This document shows positions 1-9,675 of a stretch of 64,000 nt of DNA, piece by piece (position 1 is the stretch's first letter; each line of letters begins with the position of its first letter). Both the position numbers and the translations under genes were made by a program. The DNA is taken from contig NW_024037059.1 of assembly GCF_015706575.1 (NCBI RefSeq), forward strand, positions 33,490,129-33,554,128, in the 5' to 3' direction. The stretch is from Patiria miniata. Its lineage: Eukaryota; Echinodermata; Asteroidea; Valvatida; Asterinidae. Under the pieces are notes generated by a model that was given only the letters and a program-made list of their open reading frames with translations, was not told where the DNA came from and ran no database searches.

Positions 1-504
1 CTTCTCCAACAAAGTAAAAATATTGAAAATATTGGTCATAAATTTTTTCGCCCGGTTTTGAGCACTTCATATCCTGGACTCCCTCCATACGTAGGGAGGA
101 AAGGGAGTCCACCTGGGCTAAGGTCTTGGGTAGCTCTACTGAGTGGAGTGTTGAACTACGGTACCCTCCGTACAAACGCTCCACCGATTTGGCATACTTT
201 GGTGACGGATTCACAGTAGCATGAAAGTGTACATACCCACGCGAGGACAAAAAGACCCCCCAAACAAACGGTAATGAGAATACAAATGAGAAAGACAGTA
301 ACCCTGGATAGATCCACACATTCATGACATTCCATAAGACCCCTTATATTGTTCCCAAACAGCGGAAATTTTGAAAAAAACCCCCAGCAAAATAGTCAGA
401 AAACTTACAGCTCAATGTGTTTGCCGTGAAGCTCAGACCTTGCTCCGACTTGCCGAATGAGGGCGTCTGACGTGACGTCACCGTCGTTGCTTGATCAAAG
501 GAAA
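1..504. other. Unassigned intergenic sequence
   Basis: I see no gene, RNA or recognisable repeat here. Short ORFs have no recognisable motif and no splice context. One TGACGTCA palindrome lies at 473-480. Confidence 0.4.
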
Positions 505-635
505 ACAAGTTGCGCTTAATCAACGACTGTTTCATGTAGTCATATGTGTCCCGCGCCAAAAGCCCACACTGTCAGACGGCACGCGGCACATATGAGTGAC
601 TACATAAAACAGTCGTTGAGTAAGCGCCAACAGCC
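505..635. repeat. Small foldback repeat
   Basis: A left arm near 520-548 (beginning caacgactgtttcatg) is matched in reverse complement by a right arm near 588-620 (ending aaacagtcgttg), and the similarity extends weakly outward. It is probably a short non-autonomous element; no clear target duplication was found. Confidence 0.55.
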
Positions 636-825
636 AGCGCAGCCGGCAAAAACGAGTAGTTGACAGCGATCGCTCTCTGTGCCTGTTAATCGACCGCCAT
701 TCATTGTACACAATTTTTTTTGTGCACAAACCAATTGCGGTCCTGGCCAATCCAGCAAGGTTGTCAAGTTAGCGGTTATTCCTCCTGTTTTCACTGCAAT
801 TCCTCCTGTTTTCACTGCAATTTCT

Positions 826-1075
826 TTTTCAGATTTGTGGCTCTGGAGGATTTTTTTTAAAAAGGGAAATAAAGTCCGAAATTATAAAATGGTCTGAATC
901 CCATCTTGTGAATACGAGGTTACAACGATAATATTGGCATGGAGCCAGACTAAACTTTTTAAGTACCAAAAAACAGTAACTGCGCATGTTCAGTGCATAT
1001 CCGGCAAACTAACGTTTACTAAAGGTTTGCCGTCTCCGGCAAAATATCCACTGCCTACATAGTTCTAGGACTAGG
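826..1075 (-). repeat. Interspersed repeat A, inverted copy
   Basis: This stretch is the reverse complement of 4199-4450, sharing the block around tctggaggatttttttt, the block tcttgtgaatacgaggt and the terminal cggcaaaatatccactgcct. A third copy lies at about 6985-7180 in the same orientation as the second. It is a dispersed repeat, probably part of the TIR element described at 4186-4778. Confidence 0.7.
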
Positions 1076-1268
1076 GGTAGGATGGAACGCCGTATTATCG
1101 CGGTACTTATCACGTTTCTCGTTCGGAATAGAGATTGCCCATAACCTTCCAGAATTGTCCTGTCTTATGTGTAGTATTACTCTTCCTTTTTAAATTAATA
1201 TAAAAAAATCTGACGGGTGGTGTGGTTTATTCCGTGTACGATGCCTGTGAAAATAGACATGCGCGCCG

Positions 1269-1975
1269 TGTGCGAACGAAGGTGGACTCCCTATTATCGC
1301 GGTATGCGGGAAGTGGTTTTTATAATGATCCCAACTTTTTTGTTCATAGTTTATCTTTGACCAAAACATCCCCTGAATAAAGTCTGATATTTTCCCTGTA
1401 ACGTTCAAGTTGATTAAAGACAACATGTCTGCAGGATGATTTCTTAAGACCCTGCCCTTCCCCCGAAAGGAGAACACAAATCCCTGAGGCAAGTCTACTG
1501 ATCGGCGATTGAGGGCGCCATTCACTTTACACGGTGTGCCGTTTTATTTTCGCTAACGCGCGGTGCTTATTTTGATCCCGTAAAAGTTGTTACGATTTCG
1601 CGCTGCAAATATCGTCGTTCGACTTCATTTTACATTTGCAGCTGAAGAATGGGAACCAGACAATGGAACTTTCATGGACAGAGCGCAATTAAAGATTTAT
1701 GTTAAAATATAAACGGTACCTTTTAGCAGACACGGTGAGGGGAAATTTTGCAAGTTTTGGAAAACGTTAATATTTATTAAAATCGTTAAAATCCCGAAAG
1801 ACACAACATTTTTTAATCGTCCTTTTTATACAACTCGGTAGAAAATCCTTGATGACTGGTGAACTGGATAAAAATCGCCACTTGAAGGAGTTTTGACACT
1901 GTAAAAAGAGAAATTTCCCATGCCGCGATAATAGGGATGCCGCGATAATAGGGAGTCCGCTTCCGAGTCACCGGC
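1269..1975. repeat. Inverted-repeat bounded segment
   Basis: The motif actccctattatcgcgg near 1271-1290 recurs in reverse complement twice near 1923-1957, with a related copy near 1090-1105. It may be the remains of a TIR element. ORFs inside are short and not recognisable. Confidence 0.4.
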
Positions 1976-2202
1976 ATCGGTACCGCGCACGACCGACCGC
2001 TGCTCGCGCCCTCGGAGGCCGGCCCGGCAGTCAATTTCGTTGCCCTGCCATGCCTGCGGCAGGCCCAACGCGGAAAATCACGCTGCCTGGCAAAGCCATT
2101 AGATATTGAATGTGGTTCTGTGGGATAAAAAATAACTTTGACTTGAAAAGAATCATATCTATTCGGAGTCATGTCACGCACGTACTCTACTTTTTATTCT
2201 GA

Positions 2203-2335
2203 TGGTACGAGTCGTCTTAATTGAAGGTACGAGTCGTCCAAGGTACGAGTTGTCCAAGGTACGAGATGTCCAAGGTACGAGTTGTCCAAGGTACGAGTTG
2301 TCCAAGGTACGAGTTGCCCAAGGTACGAGTTGACT
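2203..2335. repeat. 16-bp tandem repeat (about 7 copies)
   Basis: The unit ggtacgagttgtccaa is repeated head to tail with single-base variants. The period of 16 rotates the reading frame, so short ORFs through it are meaningless. Confidence 0.85.
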
Positions 2336-2877
2336 CGAAAGCATACGCAATGGGAAAACGCATGACACATGACACTTTGACATGTTTGAGTTTGACAGGT
2401 GATCGGGTCATGAAAAACTTGTTTTGATTGCAACGACATGAATGACCTCATCAGACATCACCAACCGGCAAAGCGTGAGTTTACTTACAAGTATCCAATC
2501 CCAAGAAATCTTGCGGATGAAATCTGCAAAAGATCGATGAAACCGGCGTTGTAACTGTGGCTTCGTGATGATTGTGCGCCCCTCCTCAATCGCTCGACTC
2601 ACACACACATGTCAATCGCGGCAAAAAGAACAGGTGATAAGATAGTCTGGAAGGCGGACACACAATCTGCGCATTAACACCTTGACACGGTAGAGTCCGG
2701 CAGCTGACCGCCTACGACTTCACAAATATTCAATGTAAACATGCAGCTGGTGATGATATACAGGTGACCTTTGACCGCTCGTCGTAAGTGACTATGGAGA
2801 GCATATTGGGTTTAGATGTGCATTCTGAAATAACTATTTCTCCTTCAAAGATTTTCAACTGCTTGGAGAATAAATGC

Positions 2878-3000
2878 CCCCCCCCCCCAGTTTTTGATTT
2901 TACGGAGGCCAAGTGTCCGGAAAAAAACCCTTGTCTACATTTCAGAATTTTTTGCTGATGAAACCCCCTCTGCAAAAATTCCTGGCTCCACCCCTGCACG
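2878..3000. repeat. Degraded fragment resembling the GGATCCAG foldback family
   Basis: A C tract followed by aaaaattcctggctccacccctgc resembles the right end of the better copy at 12496-12742. Only one end is recognisable. Confidence 0.35.
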
Positions 3001-3047
3001 TATACCATTCAGCACTCCAGACTCAAGGACCATTGAGTTTCAAGAAC

Positions 3048-3270
3048 CATAGACATATAATAAAACCTAGACACGACATTTGCTATTGCGCCTGTGAGCA
3101 AAATGCTGCACGTATAGAATTAGTAAGAAGTATGCGCGTAAATCGAAGCCATATGCATGACATTCGCGCATCACGTAATTAAGCCGCGTGACGCAGCCCG
3201 TTTTGCTCACAGAATTACAACGTAAAAGCAGATAATGTATGTCGTGTCTAGGTTTTATTATATGTCTATG
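3048..3270. mobile_element. hAT-like MITE with 8-bp target duplication
   Basis: The 223-bp element starts catagacatataataaaacc and ends with its reverse complement; the perfect terminal inverted repeat is about 31 bp. It is flanked by the 8-bp direct repeat tcaagaac at 3040-3047 and 3271-3278. An 8-bp duplication fits the hAT superfamily. It has no coding capacity. Confidence 0.75.
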
Positions 3271-3680
3271 TCAAGAACATATATAGGTCTGGGAGCTAGA
3301 TAAGCCAATGTTAGACCTGTGAACGTGGCATCAATAACAACACCACGTTCACGTGTAAGCCAATGTAAAAAAATTCCCGGATGTTAGTGGCTCTATCCAC
3401 GCCCACCAAAAGCTGAAAAGCAGAAAAGTAGATTCGACTAAAATGTTAAGTCTACTTGTCTGCTGGGTAGGAGAAATAGAGCAGCACAGCCAAAAAGTAG
3501 AACCGTCATTAAAAAAAAACATTCAATTTTCTTTTTCTGTGATAGTAGAAGTGCATGATCAATGCAGACGCCAACTTCCGTCCTCCTTATGTCTATGTTA
3601 TCGCAACATTAGGCGTGCTATACCACTTGGTGACTAAATGAATATTCATAACAAGCAAAATAGTTTCAGTCAAATTCATC

Positions 3681-3698
3681 ATGGCGCCGATTTCACAG
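3681..3698 (+). CDS. Candidate first coding exon of IFT52 (Met-Ala-Pro-Ile-Ser-Gln)
   Basis: ATG GCG CCG ATT TCA CAG is followed directly by the strong donor GTAAGT, and it ends in phase 0. An acceptor-like atgcag ends at 9550, where Glu-Met-Gly-Glu continues in phase 0 into the certain first IFT52 exon. Joining them would replace Met-Gln with six residues, giving 466 residues in total. The acceptor has a poor pyrimidine tract, so the alternative is a start at 9527 or 9545. An imperfect X-box-like gttatcgcaac lies at 3597-3607. This is inference. Confidence 0.3.
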
Positions 3699-3908
3699 GT
3701 AAGTTTGCCCAAACCACCTACAAAATTATCCTCCTGCAGACCTTATTTGTTGGTTGAATTATTAGATTTACTAATCAAGACGTGTCATTCTGCTTGCTGA
3801 ATGCGCCTGTGTAATTTTATACAAAATTATCGCGTAATACATCCCCAAAAATGTAAGTAACTAGGTTCGAGCGTTGTTGGCAACGAAATCAAATCGCCGC
3901 GCCGTGCC

Positions 3909-3991
3909 TAGCCCCACTAGTGTGGCCGTCGGTATGCTGCGCTGAACCTTGGGTTCAGCGCAGCATACCGACGGCCACACTAGTGGGGCTA
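3909..3991. repeat. CTAGTG hairpin element, copy 1
   Basis: A near-perfect palindrome: tagccccactagtgtggccg runs into gctgcgctgaacc, then the three-base loop ttg, then the full reverse complement. The same hairpin recurs at 4827-4909, and half of it at about 6867-6920. Each arm is 40 bp. Confidence 0.85.
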
Positions 3992-4185
3992 CGCCGTGCC
4001 GTGCCGTGGCAGTGGTAATTTCATTTTCACTGATTGTGGAGTTTAGGACCCCAGCCCGGTAAATGCACTTTTTATAACTTTTTGGACTCACTGCACCGTA
4101 CCTAAGTAGATGACGATGACATCATATTGAATATCTGCGGATTCAGCAGGTGAGAAAGTCGCTCTTTCTGCCAAATGTTTAAATT

Positions 4186-4778
4186 TAAGGCAGTGTATAT
4201 TTTGCCGGAGACGGCAAACCCAGTTTTAATAGTAAACGTTAGTTTGCCGGATATGCACTGAACATGTGCAGTTACTGTTTTTTTGTACTCTAACATTTTC
4301 CGGTGACAAGTTTTAGTCAGGCTCCATGCCAAAATTATCGTTGTTTTTACCTCGTATTCACAAGATGGGATTCAGACCATTTTATAACTTCGGACTTTTT
4401 TCCCTTTTAAAAAAAATCCTCCAGAGCCACAAATCTGAAAAAGAAAATGTAATAGGCCTACTCTGCAAAAAATGTTTGAGACATGTTAAAATAATAAAAG
4501 AAGAATATTCTTATTTATTTGGGGATGAGAAAAAAAAAATTTAAAATGTGGTGCGGTCGGAATCGAACGCGAGTCATCCCGTTTACTAGAGCCTTTGCTT
4601 AACCACTACACCAAACGTGCTACACAACTTTTGGTGGGAATTTAATACATCTTATAATTCAGCCCTATTTTAAAGAGTACAGCGCCCTCTGTTGATATGG
4701 ATTGCCGCCGGCAAACCTTTAGTAATCGTTAGTTTGCCGTCATTACCTCCGGCAAAATATCCACTACCTTAAATTAAC
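4186..4778. mobile_element. TIR element with internal tRNA-like module
   Basis: The left end (taaggcagtgtatattttgccgg) and the right end (ccggcaaaatatccactacctta) are inverted repeats, with inner copies of the gtttgccg motif. The left third is repeat A, also seen at 826-1075 and 6985-7180. At about 4545-4625, on the - strand, there is a tRNA-like A box (tggtgtagtggttaagc) and B box (gcgttcgattccg), but the acceptor stem does not pair, so it is not a tRNA gene. Confidence 0.55.
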
Positions 4779-4826
4779 ATTCAAAACAATAGGTCAATTT
4801 GCAGCATGCTGAGGTTTAGTCCAACT

Positions 4827-4909
4827 TAGCCCCACTAGTGTGGCCGCGGTATGCTGCGCTGAACCTCAGAGGTTCAGCACAGCATACCGCGGCCACACTA
4901 GTGGGGCTA
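4827..4909. repeat. CTAGTG hairpin element, copy 2
   Basis: A palindrome with the same arms as 3909-3991, starting tagccccactagtgtggccg and folding around ctcag. It differs by a two-base shortening of the arm and one mismatch. Confidence 0.85.
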
Positions 4910-4926
4910 AGTCCAACTAGGCCCTT

Positions 4927-5026
4927 AGGACTCAACGAATCGCCTTTTTCAACATTTAGACATGGTTGGGCGAGTACTATCGCCTGACCATGTCCAAATG
5001 TTAAAAAAGGCGATTCGTAGAGTCCT
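4927..5026. repeat. 100-bp foldback repeat
   Basis: aggactcaacgaatcgcc at the left is matched by ggcgattcgtagagtcct at the right, with imperfect pairing between. Its arm sequence recurs near 6297-6352 and resembles the outer arm of the 5101-6004 element, so it looks like a short relative. Confidence 0.7.
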
Positions 5027-5100
5027 AGTCATGCTAGTTACTCGGACTAGCTGAGGTTGCAAATGTCATTTTGGGGCGATCATGTAGTCAGGTGGTAGGC

Positions 5101-6004
5101 TAGTCCGAGTAACTTGGACCCAACTTATCGCCTTTTTAAAAATTTGGACATGGTCTGGCGATAGTAGGGTCCAAGCCCATTCCTCGACCTAGACAACACA
5201 GTCACTGACAGTCCCAAAAACCAACATTTTCCAACAAAAAACATCAGATTTCACCTTCAAAACGGCCTCCAAATTACTAGATATGTCACCTGAGGTACAA
5301 GTAGACATAGATGATTAAGATGGTTGTACTTAAGTTTACTTACGATCCGGAAAAAAAGTGAAATTTTCCGTTCAATTCTGGAGACCCCCTCTGCCTAGGT
5401 TGTCGTTGTTGTGCTCACGTTCAAAACTGCATGATAATGGCGTCTGACCTCGACCTCATGCAAATGTGGTGCGGTGCGCTTGCGCATAATGCACTGCATG
5501 CATACACGGCAGATTCCCCTGCGCCGCGCCGACGACTGTTTCCTGATGTAGAGCGCTGTGTAAGTTCGCGGTACGCCTGGCTAGCCAGCGCGACTCCCAG
5601 GCGTACCGCGAACTTACACAGCGCTCTACATCAGGAAACAGTCGTCGGCGCGGCGCAGGGGAATCTGCCGTGTATGCATGCAGTGCATTATGCGCAAGCG
5701 CACCGCACTAGAATTGAACGTCTCCAGAATTGAACGGAAAATTTCACTTTTTTTCCGGATCGTAAGTAAACTTAAGTACAACCATCTTAATCATCTATGT
5801 CTACTTGTACCTCAGGTGACATATCTAGTAATTTGGAGGCCGTTTTGAAGGTGAAATCTGATGTTTTTTGTTGGAAAATGTTGGTTTTTGGGACTGTCAG
5901 TGACTGTGTTGTCTAGGTCGAGGAATGGGCTTGGACCCTACTATCGCCAGACCATGTCCAAATTTTTAAAAAGGCGATAAGTTGGGTCCAAGTTACTCGG
6001 ACTA
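5101..6004. mobile_element. 904-bp foldback transposon with nested palindromes
   Basis: The outer arms 5101-5383 and 5722-6004 (283 bp each) are reverse complements of each other with almost no mismatches. Inside, a second palindrome has arms 5469-5580 and 5597-5708 (112 bp each). The termini read tagtccgagtaacttggacc. The direct repeat gtggtaggc flanks both sides (5092-5100 and 6005-6013). A 9-bp duplication with very long inverted repeats fits foldback or Mutator-like elements. No transposase is encoded, so it is non-autonomous. Confidence 0.85.
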
Positions 6005-6113
6005 GTGGTAGGCCTAGTTAGGCCAACGGTCTCCTATTTAATATTTAGGCAAATTAATTAGAGTCAACTCAACGGTGTTTTTTTATCATTCAAAAATGAG
6101 GTTTCGAACCTAA

Positions 6114-6283
6114 GGCCCCCAAAAAAGTCTCCGGTTTCTGGTATGCGTGCGCGTCGCCGTGTCATGCGCGTCCGCAAAATGGAAAAGTTTTTTTTTCAAT
6201 GTAAGATGACGTCTAAAAACTGCCAAACTCACTGGTTTGACTGAAATCCTGCTGCTGCACAATTTTAGCGTGTTTTTAGATTA
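6114..6283. mobile_element. PIF/Harbinger-like MITE fragment, copy 1
   Basis: It begins ggcccccaaaaaagtctccgg after taa, then continues through ccaaactcactggtttgact to gcacaattttagcgtg. The same order is seen at 37804-38065, 46092-46459 (reverse) and 55418-55715. The right part is missing. Confidence 0.65.
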
Positions 6284-6352
6284 GTCAGAGTAACTAGGAC
6301 TCTACGGATTGCTTTTTTAACATTTGGACATGCTCGGGCGATAGTAGAGTCC
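6283..6352. repeat. Fragment of the TAGTCCGA foldback family
   Basis: tagtcagagtaactaggac is a variant of the terminus of the 5101-6004 element and continues into the arm sequence also found at 4927-5026. Confidence 0.5.
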
Positions 6353-6661
6353 AAGATCGATGGCCCTATTGCGGTTACTAATACATTTTTGACCATTTTC
6401 ACTCGTACCCCCAATCAAAATTGTCAGATTTCACCCCCAAAACGGTCTTTAAACTTCCTTATGTGCCCCTGTAGGCTTCAGTGGGAAGTGAAAATACAAA
6501 TGGTGGTAGTTACATACCTTTGGGAAGAAAAGAGAAATTTCACCTTAAATTCGGGAAACATCCTTGTCACAAACGCCTTGTTTGAGGCTGCCATTTTGAA
6601 TTCAGGAAAAGTAGACTTGTGCATGGCTCTGGCTACACTGTTTCCTGACAAGCATCAGACA

Positions 6662-6729
6662 GACCAATCACAGGGCACTTTGATTTGTCACCTGGATTGG
6701 TGACCAATCAAAGTGCCCTGTGATTGGTC
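6662..6729. repeat. Short palindrome with CCAAT boxes
   Basis: gaccaatcacagggcacttt is matched by aaagtgccctgtgattggtc across a loop of about 20 bases. It is likely a small inverted-repeat element; the paired CCAAT motifs are a by-product of the symmetry. Confidence 0.65.
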
Positions 6730-6866
6730 AGCTGATTTCTCGAAAAATTTGATATAAGGACAACTAAACAACTCAGAGGAAAGAAGCTGAGACATCATAG
6801 AATACAACCGAATGTAAAAAAAATTCCGACTTTTTGGACAAACTCCTCAGCAGATCGGGGAACCTG

Positions 6867-7180
6867 GCGTGTGGCCAGAGGTACAGCACAGCAATACCGC
6901 GGCCACACTAGTGGGGCTAGGCAGTGTGTAGCATGTATAGGCCCTACTTACCTGGCGCCGGCTAAATTTAAGTAAACGATATTGTGCCAGCTAAGATTGA
7001 ACATGCGGAGTGACTTAATTTTTACCGTGACAAACTTAGTCTGGTTCCGCGCCAACATTGTCGTTGTGACATTGTATTCACGAGATGGGAATCAGACCAT
7101 TTTACAATTTCGGGCTTTATTTCCCTTTAAAAAAATCCTCCGGAGCCATCAAAATGAAAATGTAATATACTCTGTAATTA
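6867..7180. repeat. CTAGTG half-hairpin followed by repeat A copy
   Basis: About 6867-6920 ends ccgcggccacactagtgggg, one arm of the hairpin family. From about 6985, sequence matching 4249-4450 follows (cgtgacaaacttagtctggt, then cgagatgggaatcagaccat). Both copies are diverged. Confidence 0.6.
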
Positions 7181-8520
7181 AATGTTGGAGTCAATTTAAT
7201 ATAATAAAAGAAGAATATTCTTAATTTCTTGGGATGAAAAAAAAAATTCAAAATGTTGCCATCAAGTTTGAACCTAGTCCCATAAATGTGGCCAATTTAC
7301 TGGACTACCTCCATAAATAAGGGCCACACTTGGAACATGTACCCGAAAATGTAGAACTTTGTCAAATTTTGATTTTACATTTAGACTTTGTAGTTTATTT
7401 ACACTTTAGAAGCACACTCACACTCTTTATAGTGATAGAAATGAAGTCCTGCCTTTCTCAGATGTCTAGTTTTCGTGTACTTTCCAGGTTCGTTTGCACA
7501 CTATTGCGTAAATGTAAATTCCAACATCGAAAAGATCTTGCGCGTGCTGGATCATTTCTGCTGTCAGTCACGTAGACGAGTCAAGGCGCACGTTGTAACT
7601 CGGACACGAAAAAAGACAACGCAAGTGGTGAAGCTCGTTGGCTCCGTGCCCCACTTCTGCACCCGCGTGGTCTTTTGCCGTGGTCTTTTGCAAGGTTGTT
7701 GCCGTGTGATTCAGCGCGTTAACGACCATCTTCATTTTCCTGTTGAGTTTTGGCATTGTTATCATCATTTTACCCCAAATTTCCCTCAAAAATTCAAAAC
7801 CCTGCCCTCTAGTTTGGTAAGTCAAATTGGTAAACTGTGTATTTTGTTTTCTAAAGGGAACCGGGCCCATAACTACAAGATTGCCCATTTTGGAGTGACA
7901 AAATCTTTTTAAGAATACAAAAGACTGAGGTTTCCTAAACAGAACTCCACAATCTCCAAAATTAAACATTAGACATTAGCCTAGTGTCAACACTACATGT
8001 ACATGTATGTACATGTAGTTGCAAAAAAAAGACGCGACTAGTTTACTAGTCGCTACTAGTGACACATTATTTTTTTATCCAGTAATAGGTTCATGTACCT
8101 TTGGTCAATGGACCTTTTTACTAATAAATTCAAATTTATGTCCGCATGCGCAAATATGGTTCTGGTGACCAGAAGCGAACGCAGTTCATTGAAAATGTAC
8201 GGGGGTACACGCATTCTGGTTATTTTCTCTCAATTTCTGCAGGAGTTGTCTTTTTTTGCTTTAGAAATTTGAAGACTGCTTCTGTACAGGTAGGCCTACG
8301 TCTTTTTATGTAACCACATCTCTCACTACACATGCGCCATTATATTACATACAACGGGGCATGTTTACACTGAGTGGATGCAGTTACGGTGACTGTCAGG
8401 GCGTGCTGCATTACACAAGCACTGTTTATGGACTGTGTAGTCGCTTCGGACTTAAAGTACAGCGTGGTACGACTACTAAGTCACGGGGTGAAGATTGAAA
8501 GTTGCAGCGCAACCGCTAGT
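7181..8520. other. Unassigned sequence
   Basis: No coding region is supported here; ORFs of up to 145 codons have no recognised motif or splice context. A small palindrome (acatgtacatgtatgtacatgt) lies near 7996-8018 and another around gactagtttactagtcgc near 8036-8054. Confidence 0.35.
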
Positions 8521-8528
8521 TACGGCAT

Positions 8529-8735
8529 AGTGGAAAGACGACTTGTCGCGGCAGAACGACTAGTCGCGGCAGAACGACTAATTGCGGCATAACGACTAGG
8601 CTTGGCATAACAAATAGTCGAGGCGGAACTTCTAGTTGTGGCAGAACTACTAGTCGTGGCAGAACTACTAGTCGTGGCAGAATGACTAGTTGCGGCGTAA
8701 CAACTATTCGCGGCAGAACGACTAGTCATGGCAGA
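8529..8735. repeat. 18-bp tandem repeat (about 11 copies)
   Basis: The unit gcggcagaacgactagtc is repeated with substitutions. Since 18 is a multiple of 3 it leaves short open frames in both directions; these are artefacts. Confidence 0.85.
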
Positions 8736-8940
8736 TATTGCAAAATTCAGAAATTTGTACCTCATTCCCTTAAATTCATGTAATTGTGATCCTTCTAAAA
8801 TCAACTTGGAAATGTGGGGGGGGGGATATAATGGAAGAGCCCAGCAGTCTTATGTGCTCCCTGAAAGTTAGATCACAATGTGCCATTTGTTGGTTTCCTT
8901 CTAAGAGTTGGTTTTTGAAGAATTCTGAAAGGTTTCCTTA

Positions 8941-9480
8941 TTAAAGGTAGAGTAGATCATTTGCAGCTATCCAAAAAGTAACTGACAAACTTATTGTTGA
9001 AAAGCATACTTGGTTTAAAGATAGTAATGGGACTAAACTCCCTGTGAAATTATTCTTTCTGGCACGCTGTCAATTTGAAGAAAACAATAAAAGAAGGCCA
9101 TTTCCAATTGGAAAATTCTGTTTATACATGTAGTTTGCTTGTAATTCAGCGAAGCCATGAATGGGTGGGCGCTTGCGTTGACACGATGCACACGCGCACG
9201 CGGTTGCTATAATTCGTCGGTTCAGTGCGTGACATCGCGTAGCTGCAGTCGGCTGAATGACAACGTGTCCCGGATGCTGATTTAGGGCACAATTCAAAAC
9301 ACGACTCGGCAGCTTTTGAATTGAAATCCAGATCCTAGAATATTGCCTTGTTGCAATACAACATTCACTGATCTAAAACTTCATCAGGTTGGGTGGTAAG
9401 CACCCTTCTTTAGATTTTGAGCATTTTTGTTGCTTCAAACGAAACAAAAGGAAATGACAAATGATATACTATATCTTTAT
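8941..9480. mobile_element. TTAA-type MITE just upstream of the IFT52 first certain exon
   Basis: The left end ttaaaggtagagtagatcat is matched by the right end atgatatactatatcttta near 9461-9479. The inner sequence matches the 41162-41674 copy in inverted orientation (acacgatgcacac and tcggctgaatg blocks). The better copy is flanked by TTAA, as in piggyBac-type elements. It ends about 50-65 bp before the candidate start codons of IFT52. Confidence 0.7.
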
Positions 9481-9544
9481 ATACTTCTAAAGGGAGTTTG
9501 GATTAAACATATCATAATTAATCCTAATGAATGATTTGAAAACC

Positions 9545-9675
9545 ATGCAGGAGATGGGGGAGAAAGGTCAACGTACTACCATTGCCTTTGATGTGTCCAA
9601 ACGAGAGTTATTCAGTCCTCAGAATGGATTCAAGTCCCTGCACAAAAAGCTGCGCAGTAGCTGGAAAATCACAAG
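9545..9675 (+). CDS. IFT52: IFT52 exon 1 (first certain coding exon)
   Basis: Encodes residues 1-43, ending KKLRSSWKIT in phase 2 before GTAAGT. In-frame Met codons at 9527, 9545 and 9554 are all possible starts; an in-frame TAA at 9515-9517 limits extension. The bases before 9551 could instead be an acceptor. Confidence 0.9.

Noticed and set aside
1813-2181. GC-richer ORF of 122 codons
   Set aside because: No known motif or splice context; the region is bounded by inverted repeats.
4545-4625. tRNA gene on the - strand
   Set aside because: A- and B-box-like words are present, but the acceptor stem does not pair and it is embedded in a repeat.
8520-8804. 94-codon Ser/Ala/Thr-rich ORF
   Set aside because: It reads through the 18-bp tandem repeat.
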